Origin: Gemmatimonas sp.
GTDB taxonomy: Bacteria; Gemmatimonadota; Gemmatimonadetes; Gemmatimonadales; Gemmatimonadaceae
Reading direction: 5' to 3'
Assembly (NCBI RefSeq): GCF_031426495.1
Contig: NZ_JANPLK010000035.1
Location: 1-24,263, forward strand
Length of the DNA: 24,263 bases
The notes under the pieces were generated by a model. It was given only the letters and a program-made list of their open reading frames with translations. It was not told where the DNA came from and searched no databases. The position numbers were made by a program, and so were the translations under genes. Each line of letters starts with the position of its first letter. Position 1 is the first letter of the stretch. This document shows, in pieces, positions 15,617 through 23,192 of this stretch.

Positions 15617-15652
15617 GGGAAGAAGAATATGTGTTACGACACTCGGTGTCAA
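15617..15652 (-). promoter_or_regulatory. marR promoter, near-leaderless
   Basis: On the minus strand TTGACA (15652-15647), a 17-base spacer and TATTCT (15629-15624) form a near-consensus sigma-70-type promoter. Only seven bases separate the -10 box from the GTG start at 15616, so the transcript should begin at or very near the start codon. Confidence 0.65.
15631..15642. promoter_or_regulatory. Candidate MarR operator inside marR promoter
   Basis: GTGTTACGACAC lies within the 17-base spacer of the promoter, where a bound repressor would block RNA polymerase. An overlapping second palindrome, GACAC-TCG-GTGTC (15638-15650), reaches into the -35 box. The first differs by one base from the palindrome in front of doxX. 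Confidence 0.6.
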
Positions 15653-15781
15653 GACCCTGATTGCCGCTGTCGTGTAACTGCGGGGCAAGCCCGTATTTCG
15701 GGCCAACGCTCGACTGCATGCAGCATGGCCTCGACATGCAGACGAAGCGATCCCTGCTTCCCCCCCGACGCCGCTCTGGGA

Positions 15782-15793
15782 CCGCGTCCGCGG
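15782..15793. terminator. Small GC palindrome after the large histidine kinase
   Basis: CCGCG-TC-CGCGG lies 9 bases downstream of the minus-strand stop at 15802. A second inverted repeat, GCCCG-TATTT-CGGGC, is at 15689-15703. Neither has a T-run. Weak candidates for transcript ends between the kinase and marR; the rest of 15653-15801 holds nothing else I recognise. Confidence 0.25.
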
Positions 15794-15801
15794 GGTGCGA
15801 C

Positions 15802-18732
15802 TCAGGCCATCGGCACGGTGAGGGTGAAGGTGCTCCCGACGCCCGGCGTGCTCTCAGCGGTCAAGTTGCCACCCATGTGCCGCGCGAGCTCGCGGCTGAT
15901 GGCGAGCCCCAGCCCGACGCCTTGCTGACGACTGTCGTTTAATCGATGGCGGTCCACTTGAACGAATGGCTCGAAGATGCGTTCGAGCTGGTCAGCGGGA
16001 ATGCCGCGCCCCGTGTCGGTGACCCGAACCGACACAACGCCGGCGGCGACGTCAGTGGAACAGGCCAAGCGCACGTGCCCGCCGGCCGGGGTGAACTTCA
16101 CGGCATTCGTCAACAGGTTGAGCAGGATTTGCCGAAGCTTCTCCGGATCGGCGCGCACGCGGTGCGGTCGGTCGGGCGTATCCGACGCACAGCCGTCATG
16201 ATCGAACGCGATCTCCTTGGCTGCGAACTGCGGCGCGATCAACGGCTCCACGTCGGCGACGAGCACGGCGAGCTCGACGTCAGCCAGCCGGTACTCGAGT
16301 TGCCCCGCGTCGACGCGCGCGAAATTCAGGATGTCGTTGACCAGGGACAGCAAATGCTGATTGGCCATCCGGACGCGTTCCAGATCCTGTCGCTGCACGT
16401 CAGTGATCGGGCCGCGCACGCCGAGCGTCAGCAAGTCCGCGTAGCCCCCGATCGCATGAAGCGGCGTGCGCAGTTCGTGACTCATGGACGAGAGGAACAT
16501 GGTCTTCGCCCCGTTTGCCGCTTCGGCCTCGGCGCGCATGCGTTCTGCGTCGGCTCGTGCCTGCTCGGCGTCGCGAAACAATCGTGCATTGTCGACCGCA
16601 AGCGCCGCGCGTTGCGCCACTTCGAGCGCAAGATCCCGGTCCGCGTCGTCGTATCGACGCCCCGATTCGGTCATGCAGAGCGTCAGGGCGCCGAGCGTCA
16701 AACCACGGGCAACGAGCGGGACCACGAGAACCGACGAGAACTGCAGCGCCCGAAGGAGGGCGAGGTGCTCGGGATCTTTCGCAGCGGCCACCACCATCTC
16801 GTCGGTGATCGCCGGCAGAAACAATGGCACGCCATCGCGAAGCACCGCCGCCATGCCGTCGGCGGCCGACCAGTCGGTCGGGTAGCCGGCGGACAGTTTC
16901 TCCCCGAGCGCGAGCATCACCGGGTCCTGATGGACCACCGCGATCCGCTCCACGGTGGGCGGCCACTCCCGCGCCGCCGGATGCTGCACCATGTCGATGG
17001 CGCACCAGTCGCCAAGCCGTGGCACCGCTGCCTCGGCCACCACGGCGAGGGTCACCGCGTAGTCGAGCGACGCACCCAGTACCCGGCTGACGTCCGCCAG
17101 GAAGGCAGCCGCCTCGCGCGCGCGACGCTCCGGCGTCACGTCCGTCCACACCGCCGTGAGCCCGCCGGTCGCCACCGGATACACGCGCGCCGCGTACCAC
17201 CGGCGAAGCACTGGATCGTGGGTGTCGAAGTGGACTGCAACGCGCTCGTTCATGGCACGCCGCATCGCGGCTTCGACCGGCGTGCCGACCAGGCGCGGAT
17301 ACGCGTCCCACAAGATCCGCCCGAGTGGCGCGCTGGTCTCTCCCGTCACCCTAAAGAGCTCTGCGGCCGCTTCGTTGACATAGGTGAAGCGAAACTCCGC
17401 ATCGTACGCCACGAATGCATCGCGTACGCTTTCCACCAGGGCGCTCGCGACGCTGCGTGCCTCGCGAAGTTCCGACACGTCCGCGCAGGTCCCGATGTAA
17501 CCAAGGAACGTACGGTCGGTGCCGTTACCCTCGGTGTAGCGCGGCACGGCATTTATCAGGAAGTGCCGGTACACGCCATCGTGGCGCCGCAGGCGGTATT
17601 CAGCTGTGAACGGCTCGCGCGCCGCGAGGGCGCGGTCGTACATGTCGAGGCAATGGGCGAGATCGTCGGGATGCACATGGGCGGTCCACCCCATTCCCCG
17701 CTCCGCCTCCATCGTACTCCGGGTGTAGGTGAGCCACGGCCGGTTGAACCAGTCACGCCCGCCGTCAGGTCCGCTCGTCCAGATGAAAACGGGCGCGGCA
17801 TCGGCTGTCGTGCGAAAGCGCGCCTCACTCTCGCGGAGCGCGGTTTCCGCGTGCGACCGCGCCGTCACGTCGAGCACCACCGCGATCACCCCTTCGACGC
17901 GGTCGCCGTCGGGTCCGCGGAGGGGAGCGTACACGAGATCGACGAGGTGGTCCTCGAGTAGACCATCGGCGTTGTCGTCCCAGCGCGCAAGTTCACCGGT
18001 ACCGATGAAGGGCTCACCAGTCTCGTAGACGCGCTCGAGCAGTGCGAAGAACTTCGCGGCGTCCTCTCTGCCCGAGAGTTCTCGCATCGCATCGCGAATG
18101 GGCCGACCCACGACGTCGCGTCCACCGATAATGCGCTTGTATGCAGCGCTGGTCGCGCGGTACCGGAGCTCGCGACCTTCGAGGACCGCCACGGGGGCCG
18201 GAATCTGTGCGATGATCCGGGTGAGTCGTTCGCGCTCGGCGTCGACGGCGAGCCGGGCTGCCCGCTCGGCCATGAGGGCAGCGTGCAAGGCCGCGGTTCG
18301 TTCGTGCTCCTCAGTGACGTCGAGAAGCGTCCCGACGAGGAAGACCGGCCGGCGGTCGGCTCCGGGGGGCGCACCGGCATCCTGGTCGAACTGCATCTGC
18401 CCGGCGGCGCGCACCCACCGCTCCGTGCCGTCAGGCCGAACGGCGCGGAACTCTGCCCAGTAGCGACCCTCACCGTGCGGCTCGGCCGCCCCCGACAACG
18501 CCGCCGCGACCCGTTCGCGGTCTGCGTCGTGCACGCGGGTGGCGAGGATGTCAGCCCCGAGCCTCGGAGCATCGTGGTCGAAACCGAACAGCTGGGCCAC
18601 CCGGTCGTCGAAGCTGGCCGAGTCCGTGACCAAGTCCCACGTCCACGTGCCCAGGCGCGCGAGCTCGGTGGCCAGCTGGTAGCGGGTGTCGCTCGCGGCT
18701 CGCGCGGGGCTGTGCTCGGGGTCCACGGTCAT
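15802..18732 (-). CDS. Multi-PAS/GAF sensor histidine kinase
   Basis: A protein of 976 residues without a signal peptide or membrane helices, so probably a soluble sensor. It has four PAS-type modules (about 20-145, 170-295, 300-425, 435-540; note TGTERWVRAAGQMQFD, WTSGPDGGRDWFNRPWL and FTYVNEAAAELFRVTG) and a GAF domain (about 550-715, ending SVLVVPLVARGLTLGALTL). A short coiled segment follows, then HisKA with SHELRTPLHAIGG (phospho-acceptor His752), and a HATPase with DPEKLRQILLNLLTNAVKF, DTGRGIP, FEPF and GVGLGLAIS. All catalytic boxes are present, so it should autophosphorylate. No receiver domain is fused and no response regulator is nearby. The PAS-like gene at 18864-19430 lies 131 bases upstream on the same strand and may feed the same pathway. 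Confidence 0.93.
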   Translation of the reverse strand: MTVDPEHSPARAASDTRYQLATELARLGTWTWDLVTDSASFDDRVAQLFGFDHDAPRLGADILATRVHDADRERVAAALSGAAEPHGEGRYWAEFRAVRPDGTERWVRAAGQMQFDQDAGAPPGADRRPVFLVGTLLDVTEEHERTAALHAALMAERAARLAVDAERERLTRIIAQIPAPVAVLEGRELRYRATSAAYKRIIGGRDVVGRPIRDAMRELSGREDAAKFFALLERVYETGEPFIGTGELARWDDNADGLLEDHLVDLVYAPLRGPDGDRVEGVIAVVLDVTARSHAETALRESEARFRTTADAAPVFIWTSGPDGGRDWFNRPWLTYTRSTMEAERGMGWTAHVHPDDLAHCLDMYDRALAAREPFTAEYRLRRHDGVYRHFLINAVPRYTEGNGTDRTFLGYIGTCADVSELREARSVASALVESVRDAFVAYDAEFRFTYVNEAAAELFRVTGETSAPLGRILWDAYPRLVGTPVEAAMRRAMNERVAVHFDTHDPVLRRWYAARVYPVATGGLTAVWTDVTPERRAREAAAFLADVSRVLGASLDYAVTLAVVAEAAVPRLGDWCAIDMVQHPAAREWPPTVERIAVVHQDPVMLALGEKLSAGYPTDWSAADGMAAVLRDGVPLFLPAITDEMVVAAAKDPEHLALLRALQFSSVLVVPLVARGLTLGALTLCMTESGRRYDDADRDLALEVAQRAALAVDNARLFRDAEQARADAERMRAEAEAANGAKTMFLSSMSHELRTPLHAIGGYADLLTLGVRGPITDVQRQDLERVRMANQHLLSLVNDILNFARVDAGQLEYRLADVELAVLVADVEPLIAPQFAAKEIAFDHDGCASDTPDRPHRVRADPEKLRQILLNLLTNAVKFTPAGGHVRLACSTDVAAGVVSVRVTDTGRGIPADQLERIFEPFVQVDRHRLNDSRQQGVGLGLAISRELARHMGGNLTAESTPGVGSTFTLTVPMA

Positions 18733-18863
18733 GAGGGTGGGGTTCGCTTCGGAATGCGCGCGCTATCGCGTGGCACCGTTACAGCATCTCGAACTACGCC
18801 GGTCAACCCAGCTCCTCCTTCACAAGTTCCGCCGGACCATCGGGCCCGAGTTGGCCGCATGCG

Positions 18864-19430
18864 CTAGTCGCAGCGCTCGAGGGCGACAATCGTGTCGGTC
18901 AACATCGCATGACAGGACTCGCACACCCCGTGGCTCAACTGCGGAACAGTCTCCCGCTCGAAGAGCCGCAAACGCTCGACGGCATCCTCGACTTCTGTCC
19001 ATTCGTCGGCGCCCACGTCGATACGGTTGCACCAGGAACAGGCGCGCAGCATGGTGTCCGAACGGGGCACGCCGTGAGACAGAAGCGGGATCGGCGCACG
19101 GCTGACCGTTTCGAGCGGCTCCGTGTGAAATTCTACGATGCCGCTGGTCGCCAGGCGAACGGTCATGCGCATCAGGCGGCGATGCGAGGCATCGTCGCAA
19201 CGCAAGCTGAATTGGGCCACGCAACCGTCCCGCACCCGGTTCAGGATCTCACGGTAGATCCGCCGGGTGGGGCCATCGCCAATGAATTCCCAGAGCCGCT
19301 TGCCGACGACCGTCGGCGCCTTTGGGCCGCTCATGCCGGCGGCCGTGCGATCCCAGGCGTCATCAACAAAGACCATCTCGTCGTTCGCGTTGATGCGGTA
19401 GCGAACGCCTTCTGCTGCAGGAGCCATCAT
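18864..19430 (-). CDS. PAS-like protein with CxxC and SHGxCxxC cysteine tail
   Basis: A protein of 188 residues. The first 105 look like a PAS-fold sensor (YRINANDEMVFVDDAWDRTA, LWEFIGDGPTRRIYREIL, RLMRMTVRL). The C-terminal part has CSWC (131-134), EWTEVEDAVERLRLFERE and LSHGVCESC (Cys170, Cys173). This CxWC...SHGxCxxC pattern recurs at the ends of bacterial signalling proteins and probably binds a metal such as zinc, or acts as a redox switch. A short minus-strand ORF (19543-19427, 38 codons) overlaps its start by the ATGA sequence and could be a leader peptide. The gene precedes the large histidine kinase on the same strand, so a shared signalling role is inferred. Confidence 0.78.
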   Translation of the reverse strand: MMAPAAEGVRYRINANDEMVFVDDAWDRTAAGMSGPKAPTVVGKRLWEFIGDGPTRRIYREILNRVRDGCVAQFSLRCDDASHRRLMRMTVRLATSGIVEFHTEPLETVSRAPIPLLSHGVPRSDTMLRACSWCNRIDVGADEWTEVEDAVERLRLFERETVPQLSHGVCESCHAMLTDTIVALERCD

Positions 19431-19862
19431 CGTCCATCACCGGCGTGAAATGCCGTGGCGCCCGGTCGTGCCACCGTCGGTACGTCGTCGGGCGCTGAAC
19501 CTGCGGGGCCTGCTTCCGATTCCTCCACCGTCACGGCCTGCATCGACTGCGACCGGAGGCGGTCGAGTAGCCTGATCCTCACGCAGCGACGATTTAATGC
19601 AGTGTGAGGCACCAAGATAGGGTGACCACGCGAACGGCCGGCGTGATCGACCGGGAGCGGGGCGTGCGTTCCGACGCGATGCCGGAGATCGGGACGTCGC
19701 ACCTGTTCGCGACCCTCGGCGTGCCCCTTGATGCGGCACCCGCGGCATCTACAGTCTCGCCCAATGCCCGGCACTGTCTTTCTTCACGCGCATCGTACGA
19801 TGCGCGCGGCATAGGAGCAAGCGCGCCGAGACCGTGACGCTCGGCAACCACATCGTGGTGAT
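19431..19862. other. Stretch without a recognised gene
   Basis: Only GC-driven frames with arginine-rich, low-information translations are seen on both strands. A 38-codon minus-strand ORF (19543-19427) ends in an ATGA overlap with the PAS-like gene. The right part may be the unrecognisable 5' half of the decayed CPBP protease gene that becomes visible from 19863. Confidence 0.4.
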
Positions 19863-20055
19863 TTCGCTGCGGCGGTGTGGCGCGTCCCATGGTTCCTTTA
19901 TCGACCCGGCTACACGAACCTGGGCGCAGCGGGCATCACTGCGTGGGCCGTCCGCCTGGTTGCCGGCGCCGTGCGACTGCAATGGCTGTTCAATGAGAGC
20001 CGCGGCAGCATTCTCGTGGTCGTCCTCTCCATGGCGGTGTTGCCGCAACGGTGAC
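19863..20055 (+). pseudogene. CPBP intramembrane protease (CAAX-type) remnant
   Basis: The plus strand reads FAAAVWRVPWFLYRPGYTN, then GAAGITAWAVRLVAGAVRLQWLFNESRGSILVVVL, to a stop at 20053-20055. This matches the last third of CPBP/CAAX-type membrane proteases (WALWHLPLFF ... WLYNRTGGSLLLVVLFHA). The metal-site histidine of the WH(L/A)P motif is Arg here. The second histidine motif (HAxxN) is out of frame: a CAT codon appears one frame over at about 20030. No start or N-terminal helices can be found. It lies convergent to the alpha/beta hydrolase gene. Family assignment rests on a short stretch and is moderate. Confidence 0.5.
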
Positions 20056-20129
20056 CGGATACAGCATCCACGCGAGATCGGGGATCATCACGAGCACCGG
20101 GAGAGCAGCGCCGGATCGGAGGGCGATTT

Positions 20130-21119
20130 TCACGGGATCCGCGACCTGGCCTGCTGAAGGAAGGCTGCCACAGCGGGCCAGAGCTCCGGGTCCTGATCGA
20201 GCAGGAGGTGGCCACCGCGCTTGAAGGCGATCACACGCGCACCCGGAATTTTCGCTGCCGCGGCGCGGGCGTTGGGCAAGGTCTTGTAGAGATCATCCTC
20301 GGCGCTCACCAGCAGGGTGGGTGCACGGATGCGTTCGAGGGGATACGGCTGCTCTTTCGTCTGGTTGCCCGCGTCGTAGAGTATCCCGTCGCGGCGCAAG
20401 GTGACTGGCAGGATCATGCGCACTGCATCGTCGAGCGTCTTCCGACCGACGGCCGAAAGGGTCGGCACCAGCGATCGCGGGACGGCGACCACCGTGAGCG
20501 AGGCGCGCGGCCACGCCCGCATGGCTCCCCAGTACGGGAAGTCAGAGCCGAGAACGACGTTCATGATGAACGGCGACACGAGGGGGGCCGAATCGGGCGT
20601 GCTGATGCCGCCAATGGCAGGCACGAGCAACACCAGCGACGACACGCGCCCTGGGTGTCGCAGCGCGAACTGCAACGCAGGCGTCGCGCCGGCGGACGCG
20701 GCAATCACCGCCACACGCTCGATCTTCAGCGCATCGAGCATGCATGCGAAGAGGTCGGCTTCGGCCTGGGGCGTCGCATGCTCCGGCATTGCCGTGCGCA
20801 GGTATCCATAGCGCGACGGAGCGATGACCTGGAATCCACGTTCCACGAGGCCACGCGCAATGAACTGGCCCTGATCCCAGCCACCGCCGGTGCCGTGGAT
20901 GGACAGGACTGGCGGGCCGGATCCCTTCGTGGCGTACTCGACGTCGCCGCAGGCTGTGTGCAGCATCGCACTGCCGCTCAGCGCCGCTGCGCGTGCGGCA
21001 CGCAGATCCCGGCGATAGACGCTGAACGTGACTGCGCTGAGCAGCGCGAAGAGCGCGGTCGCGCCGAGCAGCATGTTGCCACTTTGCTCGCGTCGACGTC
21101 GCGCACCGGGCTCGTTCAT
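20130..21119 (-). CDS. Membrane-anchored alpha/beta hydrolase
   Basis: A protein of 329 residues. A basic N-terminus and one hydrophobic helix (about 15-34) suggest an inner-membrane anchor. The hydrolase part has VLSIHGTGGGWDQGQF (oxyanion motif, 75-80), the nucleophile elbow AASAGA (Ser142; the usual first Gly of GxSxG is Ala), SAEDDLYKT (Asp275 or 276) and GGHLLLDQ (His304). The full triad is therefore visible. Its ATG overlaps the histidine kinase stop by four bases (ATGA at 21119-21116), which means the two genes are translated together. The substrate is unknown. A link of a hydrolase with a sensor kinase in one operon is unusual; it may make or remove the signal that the kinase senses, but that is inference. 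Confidence 0.87.
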   Translation of the reverse strand: MNEPGARRRREQSGNMLLGATALFALLSAVTFSVYRRDLRAARAAALSGSAMLHTACGDVEYATKGSGPPVLSIHGTGGGWDQGQFIARGLVERGFQVIAPSRYGYLRTAMPEHATPQAEADLFACMLDALKIERVAVIAASAGATPALQFALRHPGRVSSLVLLVPAIGGISTPDSAPLVSPFIMNVVLGSDFPYWGAMRAWPRASLTVVAVPRSLVPTLSAVGRKTLDDAVRMILPVTLRRDGILYDAGNQTKEQPYPLERIRAPTLLVSAEDDLYKTLPNARAAAAKIPGARVIAFKRGGHLLLDQDPELWPAVAAFLQQARSRIP

Positions 21120-22564
21120 TCGTGTACGCCATCCGTGGAGCGCGGCGTGCGCCGGTCCCCCCGGGACTCGTCACGTCGCTCCGCCGACGGTGCCGAGTAT
21201 CGCGCCGGTAGCGACACCACGAGCGTGCTTCCCTTGCCGATCTCGCTCTTGCTCACCACCACATCACCGCCCAGCAGGCGCGCGAGCTGACGCGCGACCG
21301 ACAGGCCAAGACCAGTGCTGCCGGCGCTGTTCTTCGCCATCGGGTCCTTCTGCCAGAACGGATCGAAAATCGTTTCGCGGTCTTCCAGTGCGATCCCGCG
21401 TCCCGTATCCGTGATGTCGAGGACGACCTGTACCTCGGGGTGAACCCCCTCGATGCAGAGCACCACCCGTACGCTGCCGGAGTCCGTGAACTTGACTGCG
21501 TTCGCAATCAGGTTGACGAGAATCTGCCGCACCTTGAGCGCGTCAGTGAACATTTCGACCGCATGATCCAGCCCCTCGACGCGGAGCGTCAGGCCCTTGA
21601 GTGCGGCAATGGGCTGCACCAGTTCCACGCTCCGGTCGACGACGTCGTTGAGGAGCATGGGTTCGGGACGCACTGTCTCCTGTCCGGCCTCGATGCGCGC
21701 GTAGCTCAACAGCTCCTCGATCAGCGCCAGCAAGTGCGTACCCGACTCGCGCATCCGCGCAAGATGCTTCTGTTGCTCGACGTTGATGGGACCGGCGATC
21801 TCGTATGACAGCAGGTCGGTATAACCGATTACCGCGTTGATCGGGGTGCGGAGTTCGTGGCTGATGGTCGCCACGAAGTGGGCCTTGCTCTCGTTTGCCC
21901 GTTCCGCGGACTTCTGCGCCCGCTCGGCTCCATCGCGGGCATCCCGCTCGGCCGCCTTGAGATGAGCGCGCATGATCGCTTGCGCGCACATGACCCCGAG
22001 CGTGAGCACGAACGCGCGCTCATCCTCGTCGAATTCGCGAGGCTCCGGCCATGACAGGCCAAGCACGCCGCGCAGTTCGCCGTTGGCCCACACGGGGACG
22101 ACTGCCGCGGAGTGGGCACCCGCCAGAATCATCGCGGTGCCCCAGTCGGGGTAAACCAGCAGCGCGCTGTCGGTTTCCAGGAACAACGGCTCGCCATCCC
22201 GCGCGACGTCGGCAAACGGCAACGGCGCGTCCAACGGCTGTGCCTCGAGCGCCGCTTTGACTTCGGCCGGGAGGCCGATGGCGTGCACGACATGCAGGGT
22301 AGCGAGTGGGTCGGGCTCCGACTGCCCGAGGCCTCCTGGCGACGGGAAGCTGCCCAACGTGACGACGACCGCGCTGGTCGCTCCGAGGGCCGACATCGCC
22401 TTCTGCTCGACGACATCGGCCGCCAGCGCGGGCGTCAAGGGATCGGTCAACGACCCGCTGAGGGCGGCCAGCTCTCTGAGCCGCTGACTCGCCCTGGAGA
22501 GCGACGCTGACGCACCCGGCGTCGCGGGTCGTGCGCTCACGCCTGGAATGAGGACGGGTTTCAT
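21116..22564 (-). CDS. GAF-domain sensor histidine kinase
   Basis: A protein of 482 residues from ATG 22564, chosen because GGAG lies 8 bases upstream (22576-22573); a GTG at 22630 would add 22 residues. Residues from about 40 to 205 form a GAF-type sensor (AMSALGATSAVVVTLG, AVVPVWANGELRGVLGLSW). A coiled segment (KAAERDARDGAERAQKSAER) leads to HisKA with SHELRTPINAVIGY (phospho-acceptor His236), then HATPase boxes LKVRQILVNLIANAVKF, DTGRGIA, FDPF and STGLGLSVA. No membrane helix, no receiver domain, and no response regulator in the window. The stop overlaps the alpha/beta hydrolase start by four bases. Signal unknown. Confidence 0.92.
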   Translation of the reverse strand: MKPVLIPGVSARPATPGASASLSRASQRLRELAALSGSLTDPLTPALAADVVEQKAMSALGATSAVVVTLGSFPSPGGLGQSEPDPLATLHVVHAIGLPAEVKAALEAQPLDAPLPFADVARDGEPLFLETDSALLVYPDWGTAMILAGAHSAAVVPVWANGELRGVLGLSWPEPREFDEDERAFVLTLGVMCAQAIMRAHLKAAERDARDGAERAQKSAERANESKAHFVATISHELRTPINAVIGYTDLLSYEIAGPINVEQQKHLARMRESGTHLLALIEELLSYARIEAGQETVRPEPMLLNDVVDRSVELVQPIAALKGLTLRVEGLDHAVEMFTDALKVRQILVNLIANAVKFTDSGSVRVVLCIEGVHPEVQVVLDITDTGRGIALEDRETIFDPFWQKDPMAKNSAGSTGLGLSVARQLARLLGGDVVVSKSEIGKGSTLVVSLPARYSAPSAERRDESRGDRRTPRSTDGVHE

Positions 22565-22630
22565 CAGCTGCGCTCCGGAGGACGGCGGCGCGACATGCGC
22601 AGCGAATGAGGTGGGCCCGAGTGACGTCAC

Positions 22631-22998
22631 CCTGCGCGCGGCAGTGTGATCATCGCAGTGTAGGATAAGCTACCGCTGCGAGCCTCGAGGGGTACCGCAC
22701 GGCTCGTTACCCTCTGGGCTCATTGATGATCCGCCTGATCGGGCGCGGACCATCGGGCTTCCGAGCGCCCTGGAACGGCCTGCCGTCGTCTTCTGCGGGC
22801 ATTGCATCGCACGCCGATCGAATCTCGATTGACCGCGCTGCGGCGAACGGAACGAGCACACGCCTTCAATCGATCTTCGAGGCGATTCCGCGCGTCGCAG
22901 TTTCGCTTGCTGCGGATGCAGCACGCTTGCGCCGCCGCGGCGGGACGCGGACCGGATGCGCGAGATGGCGCCCTCGTCTCCCGAGCGTCCGCGCGCCG
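22631..22998. other. Stretch without a recognised gene
   Basis: Upstream of the GAF kinase and left of queG copy F. Open frames on both strands give arginine- and alanine-rich translations with no motif I recognise. The kinase promoter should lie near 22600-22700, but no clear -35/-10 pair is seen. Confidence 0.4.
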
Positions 22999-23140
22999 GT
23001 ACGAGCGGGCTCGCAACATGGGTATACCGACAGGGCAACCACGATGTTTGTCCGTGGCACGTGTCGTTCGCGAGTGAGTTGCGAGAGCCGACGTCCGCGG
23101 CGCGCGGGGAGTCGGACGGCACCTATGCGCGCGACACGGA
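22999..23140 (+). pseudogene. queG: queG fragment, copy F (5' part of the unit only)
   Basis: In the QueG frame this reads WVYRQGNHDVCPWHVSFAS, then ELREPTSAARGE. It matches the CPWN region of copies A and D, with the same cysteine-less stretch before it and Asn changed to His in CPWN. After about 23120 the match fades and the HEAT-like tail is missing; the DUF1501 stop on the other strand follows at 23193. It stands almost 12 kb from copy E, beyond the detoxification and signalling blocks, and has the same orientation as all the others. Confidence 0.65.
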
Positions 23141-23192
23141 GCGCGCCCTGCCCGCAGATACGCGCATCGCGTCGCTCGTTGCCCGCGCCGCC

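Noticed and set aside
15946..17961. Plus-strand ORF of 671 codons antisense to the large histidine kinase
   Set aside because: Its composition is typical of a GC-rich antisense frame, and the minus strand carries every histidine-kinase motif.
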